From assembly GCA_949285875.1 (NCBI GenBank), contig CASDZZ010000010.1, positions 1 through 36,163 of the forward strand: DNA of 36,163 bases, written 5' to 3'. The first letter of the stretch is position 1. The number at the start of each line of letters is the position of its first letter. The position numbers and the translations under genes were made by a program. Positions 23,936-31,647 of this stretch are shown in pieces. This DNA is from an uncultured bacterium (lineage in GTDB: Bacteria; Bacillota_I; Bacilli_A; RF39; UBA660). A model generated the notes under the pieces. It worked only from the letters and a program-made list of their open reading frames with translations. It made no database searches and was not told the origin of the DNA.

Positions 23936-23965
23936 ATTATAACACTAAATCTTAAAATAATACAA
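23936..23965 (-). promoter_or_regulatory. 6S RNA promoter
   Basis: On the minus strand the -35 is TTGTAT (23960-23965) and the -10 is TATAAT (23936-23941), with an 18-bp spacer. Transcription would start at about 23929. Confidence 0.65.
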
Positions 23966-23971
23966 TGCTTT

Positions 23972-24622
23972 TTATATATTCTTTACACTACTTACAAAAT
24001 CATTTAAAAAATTACATATTTTCTTAACAGTAATTTCATTGTTATATATATCTAAACTATTTTTATTTATTACCAATCTTATAGAAGGTATACCTCCAAC
24101 TAAAGAAGTAGTAGAAATTATCTCATTTTCTTTTTCTTTATTAGGAATATTATGCTCATCAATTTTCAAACCATTTTTTATAGCTAGTAATTTTAAAATT
24201 TCAATTAACCTGACATGTCCGCATAATGTTTCGTGGTTATTAGTTACAATATCTATATCACAATCATCTTTAAAATCACTTGAATGGATATCAATTAATA
24301 ATTTAATTTTATAAACTTCTATTAAGTTTAATAAAGCATTTTTATAATTATGTTCTTCATCATTATTAGGATCAGCATGCGTAAACATTTGGTATATTGC
24401 ATAAGAATTGGTTAGAGTACTAATATATCTTGTAAGTGCTCCTGTAAATTTTTCGGCATCCCTTACATCTTCTCCTCTTATTTGATTAACAGAATGAGGC
24501 GAAGAAAAAATAACAGGAATACCACCACTTAAAACACGATATTTTTCTTCAGTCCATACATTAGTTCCAAAATATTCATTATTAGAAAAATCAGACTCTA
24601 AACTTAATATTTCTTCTTTCAT
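23972..24622 (-). CDS. N-formylglutamate amidohydrolase-like protein
   Basis: 216 residues, ATG 24622 behind AGGAGCGGGAG. It carries the FGase-family zinc/substrate layout: VIFSSPHSVNQIRGEDVRD (His and Arg-Gly-Glu) at about 37-55, FTGALTRYI, then LLIDIHSSD with the family's D-x-H and a C-terminal SIRLVINKNS. Family members hydrolyse N-formylglutamate or related amides. It is shorter than classical HutG (about 265) and no histidine-degradation genes are near, so the substrate is uncertain. It lies between 6S RNA and aspS, where Bacillus has no such gene. Confidence 0.7.
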   Translation of the reverse strand: MKEEILSLESDFSNNEYFGTNVWTEEKYRVLSGGIPVIFSSPHSVNQIRGEDVRDAEKFTGALTRYISTLTNSYAIYQMFTHADPNNDEEHNYKNALLNLIEVYKIKLLIDIHSSDFKDDCDIDIVTNNHETLCGHVRLIEILKLLAIKNGLKIDEHNIPNKEKENEIISTTSLVGGIPSIRLVINKNSLDIYNNEITVKKICNFLNDFVSSVKNI

Positions 24623-24679
24623 ACTCCCGCTCCTATTCTCTTCCTAAAAACATTATATATTATTTTAGTTTAAAAAACA

Positions 24680-24708
24680 ATAAAAAAGAACTTCTAATAA
24701 AAGTTCTT
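24680..24708 (-). terminator. hisS-aspS operon terminator
   Basis: AAGAACTT (24686-24693) pairs with AAGTTCTT (24701-24708), loop of 7; the minus strand ends in TTTTTT. It follows the aspS stop by about 10 nt. Confidence 0.85.
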
Positions 24709-24718
24709 AATGTAAAAT

Positions 24719-26020
24719 TTACGGATTCAATCTGTTAGGTCCTCTAAATATAAACATAGCTTCTTTAATAGAAGGAAGACCAAGAAGTAACATAATTAGT
24801 CTATCTACACCAATACCAAAGCCTCCATGTGGTGGGCATCCGTATTTAAAGAATTCTAAGTAGAACTTAACATCTTCATCTAAACCTTTTTCTTTAGCTT
24901 GTTTTTTTAATACATCATATCTATGCTCTCTTTGAGCTCCCGTTGTTATTTCTACCCCTCTCCAAATAAGGTCATAACCTTGAGTGACACCATCTTTTCT
25001 CATGTGATAAAAAGCTCTTTTGTCTTTTGGGTAATCAGTTACAAAAATAAATTCTGAGTTATAAACTTCCATTGCATATTTATAAGAAAGCTTTTCAGCT
25101 TCTGTAGTTAAGTCAAGCTTAGTTTCATCACTTACTTTATAACCATATCTTTCCTCTAGCTCTTTATAAAGGTCTGCTAGTTTAATTCTAGGAAACTTTG
25201 TTTTTGGAACGATTACTTCTTTACCATAAGTTTCTTTTATAATATCTGCGTACTTATCATGTAGTTTAGTTAACATATTGGTTAATAATTCTTCTTCTAA
25301 TTCCATAACATCTTCAAAAGAATTTATAAAGCTAAACTCTAAGTCAAAACCAGTAAACTCAGTAGTATGACGATTAGTATTTGAGTTTTCTGCTCTAAAT
25401 ACTGGCCCAACTTCAAAAATACGTTCAAATCCAGCAGCCATAGCCATTTGTTTATAAAATTGTGGCGACTGCGCTAAGTAAGCCTTACGATCAAAATATT
25501 TAACTTCAAATACTTCACTTCCGCTTTCAGATGCTGTTCCAATTAATTTAGGTGTATGTATTTCTGTAAATTCTTTTTCGTATAAAAACTCTCTTAAGTA
25601 TTTAACCATATCACTTTGAATTTTAAAAATAAGTGAGTTATAATCATTTCTTAAATCAACGAAACGATAATCTAATCTAGTATCAATTTCCGCAGCATTT
25701 TTATCTTTAATACTTATTGGTAGTTCTGGTGCAGATAAACTAGTTACTTCTATCTTACTTGGAATAATTTCCGCTCCGCCCATTTTAACTTTTTCATTTT
25801 TCTTCAAAATACCTGTTACTTTAATGGTTGATTCATTCGTTAAACCATTTACTATTTCAACCATTTCTTTGTTTTGTTCTTCGGATTTTTCGATTGTTAT
25901 TTGAACTCTACCATTTTTATTCCTTAAAACAATAAATTGTACCCACTGTAAATTTCTTACGTTTTCAGCAAAACCAGAAATGGTTATTTCTTTTTCAAAA
26001 AAATCACTTAAATTATTCAT
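24719..26020 (-). CDS. aspS: aspartyl-tRNA synthetase, archaeal-type (AspS2)
   Basis: 433 residues from ATG 26020, supported by GGAGGT 7 nt upstream; an in-frame start at 26056 lies inside hisS. The N-terminal OB fold (about 1-105, VQFIVLRNKNGRVQIT) binds the anticodon. The class II core has motif 1 near EIHTPKLIGTASESGSEVF, motif 2 FEVGPVFRAENSNTNRHTTE and motif 3 GFGIGVDRLIMLLLG. Its short length and lack of the bacterial GAD insertion mark the archaeal/eukaryal type, unlike the roughly 590-residue bacterial AspRS of Bacillus. This type can be non-discriminating and charge tRNA-Asn when GatCAB is present; that cannot be judged here. Second gene of the T-box operon. Confidence 0.93.
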   Translation of the reverse strand: MNNLSDFFEKEITISGFAENVRNLQWVQFIVLRNKNGRVQITIEKSEEQNKEMVEIVNGLTNESTIKVTGILKKNEKVKMGGAEIIPSKIEVTSLSAPELPISIKDKNAAEIDTRLDYRFVDLRNDYNSLIFKIQSDMVKYLREFLYEKEFTEIHTPKLIGTASESGSEVFEVKYFDRKAYLAQSPQFYKQMAMAAGFERIFEVGPVFRAENSNTNRHTTEFTGFDLEFSFINSFEDVMELEEELLTNMLTKLHDKYADIIKETYGKEVIVPKTKFPRIKLADLYKELEERYGYKVSDETKLDLTTEAEKLSYKYAMEVYNSEFIFVTDYPKDKRAFYHMRKDGVTQGYDLIWRGVEITTGAQREHRYDVLKKQAKEKGLDEDVKFYLEFFKYGCPPHGGFGIGVDRLIMLLLGLPSIKEAMFIFRGPNRLNP

Positions 26021-26034
26021 TTTTTTACCTCCTA

Positions 26035-27351
26035 CTAAGCATGATTGCAATGACAAGAATGATCTTCACAGTCACAATCTTCTAGAGCTAATTTTTCATC
26101 TAGATAATATATTAAAGCATCTAGTGAAATAACATCTTCTTCTTTTGTTTTATTATTTTTAATTTTAATTTCATTATTTTTCAAATCTTCACTATTTAAT
26201 ATAGCTATATATTTACTATTTAAACGATCAGCTTGTTTAAACTGCGCCTTTAAACTTCTTTCCATGTAATCAGTCTCAACAATAAAGCCATTCATTCTAA
26301 GTTCGTTAGACAAATATGCAGCTGTTTTCTTTTCATCTTCGTTTACGTATAACAAAAATAAATCTATACTTTCGTTTACTGGTATATTTACGTTTTCTTT
26401 TTCCAATGCAAGCATTAATCTATCCATACCAGCTGCAAAACCAATACAAGGAGTTGATGGTCCGCCAAGTTGTTCTACCATTCCGTTATAACGGCCACCA
26501 CCACCGATAACGTTTTGCGCTCCAAATCCTTCTACTTTAGCTTCTACTTCAAATACGGTGTGGTTATAATAATCAAGACCTCTTACGATATTAGGATTAA
26601 CTTCATAGTTAACCCCCATAACCTCTAAATACTCTTTTACTTTTTCAAATCTTTCCTTAGATGCATCATTTAAGTAATCGGTTGTTTTTGGAGCATTTTT
26701 CATAATTTCTTTTTCTCCATCTACCTTACAATCAAGCACCCTTAAAGGATTTTTTAAAAGTCTTTCTTTGCAATCTTCACAAAGATCATCTTCATGACCT
26801 TTAAAATGATTTAATAAAACACTTCTATAGTTATCACGAGATTCTTTATCTCCTAAAGAGTTTATGTTAACTTTAATTTCTTTTAATCCTAAAATCTTAT
26901 ATATATTAACTGCAAGAGAAATTATTTCTGCATCAGAAAGAGGATCATCACTTCCTAATATTTCCATTCCAAACTGAGTAAGTTCTCTATATCTTCCAGC
27001 TTGAGGTCTTTCATAACGATACATAGGATAATTATAATAAACTTTTGTAGGCTTGTTATCATCCCCGTACATTTTGTTTTCAATATAACTTCTTACAACA
27101 CCAGCGGTACCTTCTGGTCTTAAAGTCATACTTCTTCCACCGCGGTCAGTAAAATCATAAGTTTCTTTAGTTACTATATCGGTTGTTTCACCAACACCTC
27201 TATGAAATAACTCACTAGATTCAAATACTGGAATACGAATGAAATTGTAATTATATTTTTCCATTACCTCATCAATTACCTTGCTAACGTATTGCCATTT
27301 TTTAGCTTCCACTCCATAAATATCTTTAGTTCCTTTTGGTTTTGTTATCAT
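26035..27351 (-). CDS. hisS: histidyl-tRNA synthetase with Cys/His-rich C-terminal tail
   Basis: 438 residues. Class II motif 2 region (VYYNYPMYRYERPQAGRYRE, then QFGMEILGS), HisA loop RGLDYYNHTVFEVE and motif 3 GFAAGMDRLMLAL are intact, and a C-terminal anticodon-binding domain spans about 325-415. The last residues (425-438, DCDCEDHSCHCNHA) hold four Cys and three His within twelve residues, which I do not know in ordinary HisRS. ATG 27351 follows AGGAGG. It is preceded by a T-box and followed at once by aspS (14 bp), so both are induced together when a tRNA is uncharged. Confidence 0.96.
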   Translation of the reverse strand: MITKPKGTKDIYGVEAKKWQYVSKVIDEVMEKYNYNFIRIPVFESSELFHRGVGETTDIVTKETYDFTDRGGRSMTLRPEGTAGVVRSYIENKMYGDDNKPTKVYYNYPMYRYERPQAGRYRELTQFGMEILGSDDPLSDAEIISLAVNIYKILGLKEIKVNINSLGDKESRDNYRSVLLNHFKGHEDDLCEDCKERLLKNPLRVLDCKVDGEKEIMKNAPKTTDYLNDASKERFEKVKEYLEVMGVNYEVNPNIVRGLDYYNHTVFEVEAKVEGFGAQNVIGGGGRYNGMVEQLGGPSTPCIGFAAGMDRLMLALEKENVNIPVNESIDLFLLYVNEDEKKTAAYLSNELRMNGFIVETDYMERSLKAQFKQADRLNSKYIAILNSEDLKNNEIKIKNNKTKEEDVISLDALIYYLDEKLALEDCDCEDHSCHCNHA

Positions 27352-27371
27352 AAATATCCTCCTTTTTATAT

Positions 27372-27508
27372 AAAAAGAGCATGTAATCTTAGGGGTGAAC
27401 TTTTAGGTCCACGGTGCCACCCTAATTCACTTACGTGCTCTTTATTTTTAGTCTAAATTGTCATGTCTTAATTTTTATGTAAGCTGTCACTTTCTTACTT
27501 AAAACATA
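27372..27508 (-). promoter_or_regulatory. T-box riboswitch leader of hisS-aspS
   Basis: The minus strand carries the T-box core AGGGTGGCACCGTGGACC (27406-27423), which forms the antiterminator by binding uncharged tRNA. The competing terminator pairs AAAGAGCA (near 27436-27443) and AGGGTG with CACCCCT and TGCTCTTT, ending in TTTTT at about 27372. Uncharged tRNA, presumably tRNA-His, should allow read-through. The region between the predicted start (about 27507) and the antiterminator is only about 65 nt, short for a canonical Stem I; CAT(A) near 27474-27480 could be a His specifier but is unproven. Confidence 0.85.
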
Positions 27509-27513
27509 AGTAT

Positions 27514-27542
27514 ATTTTAATATATTTAGTTAATAATGTCAA
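27514..27542 (-). promoter_or_regulatory. hisS operon promoter
   Basis: On the minus strand the -35 is a perfect TTGACA (27537-27542) and the -10 is TAAAAT (27514-27519), 17 bp apart. Confidence 0.75.
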
Positions 27543-27686
27543 TTAAAACCATCTATAGCAGTTAGAATTACAACAATTATTAAATCCAAAAATTAAATTA
27601 AGAAAACATATAAGTAGAAAAATAGGAAACAGAATTATAAAAAGAGGCAATAATAATATGAAAAAGAATAGAAACACAAAACACAT
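27543..27686 (-). CDS. 47-aa Cys-containing membrane peptide
   Basis: The ATG at 27686 has an excellent ribosome binding site (AGGAGGGAAGG, about 5 nt away). The peptide is MCFVFLFFILLLPLFIILFP followed by more hydrophobic residues to about 33, then GFNNCCNSNCYRWF. It would be one long membrane helix with a Cys-rich polar tail. It ends next to the hisS promoter and sits between that operon and the DUF2207 terminator. I do not recognise it; its small size means it could be spurious, but the ribosome binding site and composition favour a real gene. Confidence 0.5.
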   Translation of the reverse strand: MCFVFLFFFILLLPLFIILFPIFLLICFLNLIFGFNNCCNSNCYRWF

Positions 27687-27716
27687 AACCTTCCCTCCTT
27701 TAATAATATTTAATGC

Positions 27717-27755
27717 AAATAAAAACAGAGTGACGATAGCGTCTTACTCTGTTTT
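27717..27755 (-). terminator. terminator of the lemA-DUF2207 operon
   Basis: AAAACAGAGT (27722-27731) pairs with ACTCTGTTTT (27746-27755), with an inner GACG/CGTC stem and a small TT bulge. The minus strand continues into T's. Confidence 0.85.
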
Positions 27756-27761
27756 ATCTTT

Positions 27762-29468
27762 TTAACGGAAACCGCCTCCGCCACCTCCGCCGCCGAAGGA
27801 ACCTCCTCCTCCTCCGCCAGCAGAAAATCCGCCGCCTCCAGAAGAATAACTTTGTGCTCTTTGTTGTCCTACTGAAGCAGCATGCATACCACTATAACAA
27901 ATCGTATTAATGAATATAAAATCATCGTAATCATAATCATAATTTTGAATTAATTCAGGGTATAGTTTTTTAAATTGTTTAGCTACCTTATCAGCTATAC
28001 CTAAAATCTGTGCATATATTAAATAATACTCCCACATATTAACTTCAATTGCTTCTTTTTCATCTATTCTTGAAAATTCTTCCAAGAAATTCTTAAGTCC
28101 TTTTAACTTAACTGCATCATTTTTTAAAGTTTCATTAACATTATATGTTTTCTTAGAAATAAATCCAAGACTTTGTTTTTCTGTTATAATTATCTTTCCT
28201 TCTTCTATTAAAGCATCGGTTTCTGCATCCAAGACTTTATCAAACCACTTAAGGATTTTTGAATAATTTTTATTACACCATTTTTCAAATTCTTTAGACT
28301 CTAAAAGTCCATCATGACTTGCTTCATACATCATTTTATGAAGTTCTTTTTCTATTTCATTGTCGCTTTCAAACGAAGGTGTTAAATCAATTGTACTTTC
28401 TTCTTTTTTTATTATTTTACCTGTTTCTACTTTTCTTAAAGAAATTTTCTTTTCCATTAACCATTTAAGAATTATTGCTCCTAAAAAATCAGTTGACTTA
28501 CTATTTAATTTATAAGCTGTAGCAATCCAATAAGTTTTATTTATATCCTTATTAAATGGTATATCCCTATAATTTGGTATATCTTTAGGTAATACTTTAC
28601 CATTTTTTCCAAAATTAAATTTTTTTGTGCCTACCATATTAGCCTTATCATAAGAAAATTTTATAATAAAAATAATAGGTAATATAAAAATCAAATTAGG
28701 CAAGAAAAAAATAAAATTAATTAAGAAATTTAAAATAGATTTATTATTATATTTCTTGCTATCTTTATCGGCCATTTTATGATAATAATCAAAATCTTCT
28801 GAAATAATGTTAGATGTATTAAAGGTATCTTTATCAAATTTAACTAGGATTGTCATGTATTCGTTTGATTGAAGGGTCCCTTCTGAATTCATTTCAATGT
28901 ATCCATCATACACATATGCAGTTCCACCATAATTTCCATAACCCCAAACTTCTAAAGTATCTTTAAATTTTTCATCAGCATATATTTTTATATGTACATT
29001 AGAAGGCTTAGAACTTAACTCGTAAGGAATTAGAGTCCAATAAACCATATCCGCATCATTTAATTTAGCTACAAAATTACTAATATCATAAGTAAGTGTA
29101 TAAGAATGATTTCCATATTCACTAATTCCCCAACATAACTCCACACCATTTTCTATTTGTCTTACACCATTTTTATAAGCTTTTTCAGAAAATGAATCGG
29201 AAGGATTCCAAAATGATTGAGAATCATATGTGGTTCCGTTTTCACTTACCTTAAAATTGGTGAACCTTGAAGCTCCAATGTTATAGTATGGTTTATATCC
29301 TTCTGTTCCTTCATTTAGATAAGCATCCCAAACTTCGGTAACATGTGCTGTACCTTCTTTATCAATATATATATCCATGTCGATATTACTTATAGAATTA
29401 GCCTTAGCTAATACTGGAAATAATAAAAATATAATTAAAGGTAAAATATATTTAATTTTTTTAATCAC
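27762..29468 (-). CDS. DUF2207 membrane protein
   Basis: 568 residues from a GTG at 29468 with GGAGGG upstream. It has a signal peptide (about 1-23), an extracytoplasmic N-terminal domain of the DUF2207 type (about 24-240, starting with ISNIDMDIYIDKEGTAHVTE), membrane segments near 245-275 (FLINFIFFLPNLIFILPIIF), a cytoplasmic region and a striking C-terminal glycine tail (about 541-568, with FSAGGGGGGSFGGGGGGGGF). Glycine tails like this are common in DUF2207 proteins. The family function is unknown. It is paired with lemA upstream, a very common arrangement, with a palindromic terminator between them. Confidence 0.9.
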   Translation of the reverse strand: MIKKIKYILPLIIFLLFPVLAKANSISNIDMDIYIDKEGTAHVTEVWDAYLNEGTEGYKPYYNIGASRFTNFKVSENGTTYDSQSFWNPSDSFSEKAYKNGVRQIENGVELCWGISEYGNHSYTLTYDISNFVAKLNDADMVYWTLIPYELSSKPSNVHIKIYADEKFKDTLEVWGYGNYGGTAYVYDGYIEMNSEGTLQSNEYMTILVKFDKDTFNTSNIISEDFDYYHKMADKDSKKYNNKSILNFLINFIFFLPNLIFILPIIFIIKFSYDKANMVGTKKFNFGKNGKVLPKDIPNYRDIPFNKDINKTYWIATAYKLNSKSTDFLGAIILKWLMEKKISLRKVETGKIIKKEESTIDLTPSFESDNEIEKELHKMMYEASHDGLLESKEFEKWCNKNYSKILKWFDKVLDAETDALIEEGKIIITEKQSLGFISKKTYNVNETLKNDAVKLKGLKNFLEEFSRIDEKEAIEVNMWEYYLIYAQILGIADKVAKQFKKLYPELIQNYDYDYDDFIFINTICYSGMHAASVGQQRAQSYSSGGGGFSAGGGGGGSFGGGGGGGGFR

Positions 29469-29484
29469 TACTTTCCCTCCTAAA

Positions 29485-29508
29485 TAAAAAAGTCTACATA
29501 TGTAGACT
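29485..29508 (-). terminator. intra-operon terminator between lemA and DUF2207
   Basis: AGTCTACATATGTAGACT (29491-29508) is an 18-bp perfect palindrome followed on the minus strand by TTTTTT. It overlaps the lemA stop codon and lies just before the DUF2207 ribosome binding site, so it probably lowers DUF2207 expression relative to lemA. Confidence 0.75.
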
Positions 29509-30070
29509 AAAATTTAACTTGTGGTGTTTTTTTCTCATCTTCTGATGCTTCAAAAAACATTTCAGGTTTAAATTTAAACATATTTGCTACAATATTTGAA
29601 GGAAACATTTCAAGCTTATTTTTATAAGTTAGAACTGTATCATTATAAAATTGTCTAGCAAAACTTATTTTATCTTCTGTATCTTTTAAATTTGCCTGTA
29701 AATCTAAGAAGTTAGTATTAGCTTTCAAATCTGGATAACTTTCTGACAAAGCAAATAATCTTCCTAAAGCCTGAGTAAGTTCTCCAGAAGCTTTCATTTC
29801 ATCTTCTTTAGTATTAGCGCTAGCAACACTATTACGAGCTTTTATAACTTCATCTAAAGTAGACTTTTCATGCTTTGCATATCCTTTTACACTTTCTACT
29901 AAATTTGGTATCAAATCATTTCTTCTTTTTAACAAAACATCTATTTGAGACCATTGATCTTGTACTTTATTTCTTAAAGTAACTAAGCTATTGTATGTAG
30001 CTATTAGGTAAATTACAAGTAATACAACAATAGCAACAACAACTATAAGCAAAATTGTTAATCCGTCCAT
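29507..30070 (-). CDS. lemA: LemA family protein
   Basis: 187 residues, typical LemA length. One N-terminal membrane helix (about 5-25: ILLIVVVAIVVLLVIYLIA) is followed by a four-helix cytoplasmic or outer bundle with family motifs YNSLVTLRNKVQDQWSQIDV, LKRRNDLIPNLVESVKGYA, FALSESYPDLKAN and the C-terminal PSNIVANMFKFKPEMFF. ATG 30070 follows AGGAGG. Molecular role unknown; it forms a conserved pair with DUF2207. Confidence 0.95.
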   Translation of the reverse strand: MDGLTILLIVVVAIVVLLVIYLIATYNSLVTLRNKVQDQWSQIDVLLKRRNDLIPNLVESVKGYAKHEKSTLDEVIKARNSVASANTKEDEMKASGELTQALGRLFALSESYPDLKANTNFLDLQANLKDTEDKISFARQFYNDTVLTYKNKLEMFPSNIVANMFKFKPEMFFEASEDEKKTPQVKF

Positions 30071-30147
30071 AAATATCCTCCTTGCTATGAATATTATATA
30101 TTATTCTTTTTTTAAAAGTAAAGTATTTTATTTTAAAATGTTTATAT

Positions 30148-31200
30148 TTACACTTTCTTTTTAAAACTCAATTTACTATTAATATCATTTTTATAAGATT
30201 TATATATAGCCATTAAAATTATAGTTAAAGGAACCGCAATAATAATACCAGTAAGCCCCATTAATGCTCCTCCTGCAGATACTACAAAAATTGTAAGTAA
30301 AGGTGGTAACTGGTTTGTTTTACCATATATTTTAGGAGAAATAACATACCCATCAATATTAGGAAATACTAAAGTAATTATTAATGTTAGAATAAATACT
30401 TTAATAGAAACTACCGAAGCTATTATTAATGCAATTATATTTGTTATAATTCCCCCAAAATAAGGAATTACGGTAGTAATACATGCTAAAACACCAATTA
30501 ACAAGAAATTAGGGTGTCCTATTATTGCAAAAAGAAATGTATATTCAAAAAATTGAATAACCATAAATATTCCTAAACCTTTTAAATAAGAATATATTTC
30601 TCTATCTATATTATCTAATAACAAATATCTCTTATTATTAGTTCTAATCAAATATTTTTTTAGCCAGCTTCTTATTTTTTCCATATCTGATAAAAAATAA
30701 ATAGTAACTATGAAGATTATAACCATATTAGAAAGATATCCAATAGATGAATTTAATATCACAAAAATTGATCCTGTTGAAATACTTTCTTCTATAATTT
30801 GAAAAATTTTAGTGGATAGAGTTTCTATTATTTTATTAAAAGATGTCATGTTTAAATTATACTTTATTGCTAAATCACTTGAAACTTTTGCTAAATTTGA
30901 AAGTAAATTTATAGCCTGAGTAACAAAAACTGGAACAACAAAATATATTGTAAGTCCTACTATTAAAATAATTACAGCTATTATTATAAAAATTGATAAA
31001 AATTTTGGAATTTTCTTACTAACCAAGAATTTAAGAAAGGGGTATAAAACATATGCTAAGCAAAAAGATATTAAAAAAGGAAGTAAAATACTAAAAATCC
31101 TTTTAAATGCACCTAGCCAAATACCCTTTAATAAAAATAATAAATATATAATACCTAAAAGAAGTAAGATATTTAAATACTTATAATTAACATTTTTCAA
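30148..31200 (-). CDS. AI-2E transporter family (PerM-like) permease
   Basis: 350 residues from a TTG at 31200; the ribosome binding site AAGGAG lies inside the end of dtd. It has six to eight membrane helices with a large loop (about 90-150), the family layout. The characteristic region with helix IFIVTIYFLSDMEKIRSWLK and the later VIPYFGGIITNIIALI and PLLTIFVVSAGGALMGLTG motifs are present. Members have been linked to autoinducer-2 export or sodium/proton exchange, and the substrate is usually unknown. It is translationally coupled to dtd, making a relA-dtd-permease operon. Confidence 0.88.
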   Translation of the reverse strand: MKNVNYKYLNILLLLGIIYLLFLLKGIWLGAFKRIFSILLPFLISFCLAYVLYPFLKFLVSKKIPKFLSIFIIIAVIILIVGLTIYFVVPVFVTQAINLLSNLAKVSSDLAIKYNLNMTSFNKIIETLSTKIFQIIEESISTGSIFVILNSSIGYLSNMVIIFIVTIYFLSDMEKIRSWLKKYLIRTNNKRYLLLDNIDREIYSYLKGLGIFMVIQFFEYTFLFAIIGHPNFLLIGVLACITTVIPYFGGIITNIIALIIASVVSIKVFILTLIITLVFPNIDGYVISPKIYGKTNQLPPLLTIFVVSAGGALMGLTGIIIAVPLTIILMAIYKSYKNDINSKLSFKKKV

Positions 31201-31203
31201 AAA

Positions 31204-31647
31204 CTAACACTCCTTACTATCAATAATTATCGTAACAGGACCATCATTAATCAAATTAACTTTCATATCAGCTCCAAAAATACCTTTTTCTACCGTTATA
31301 CCGCTAGATTTTAATTCATCATTAAAAAGTTCATATAGGTTTTTAGCTTCTTTAAAATTCATTGCAGTAGTAAAGGAAGGTCTATTTCCGTTTAATAAAG
31401 CATATAGCGTAAACTGAGAAATAGATAAAACACCTCCCTTTGCATCAAATATATTTAAGTTCATTTTTCCTTCAATATCACTAAATATTCTAAGCCCTAA
31501 GATTTTTTTTGCCACTTTTTTTACGTCTTCTTTGGTATCTTCTTTATTAAAAGCTACTAATAATACATACCCTTTATCTATATGACCAATAGTTCTTTCG
31601 TCAACTGTAACACTAGCTTCAAGACTTCTTTGGACAACTACTTTCAT
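31204..31647 (-). CDS. dtd: D-aminoacyl-tRNA deacylase
   Basis: 147 residues, full length. It removes D-amino acids (and glycine from tRNA-Ala) mistakenly attached to tRNAs. Signature motifs are intact: MKVVVQRSLEASVTV at the start, SQFTLYA (about 77-83) and the cross-subunit NDGPVT near the C-terminus that forms the homodimer active site. Its ATG overlaps the relA stop by one base (TAATG), indicating coupled translation, and it is followed within a few bases by the permease start. Confidence 0.97.
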   Translation of the reverse strand: MKVVVQRSLEASVTVDERTIGHIDKGYVLLVAFNKEDTKEDVKKVAKKILGLRIFSDIEGKMNLNIFDAKGGVLSISQFTLYALLNGNRPSFTTAMNFKEAKNLYELFNDELKSSGITVEKGIFGADMKVNLINDGPVTIIIDSKEC

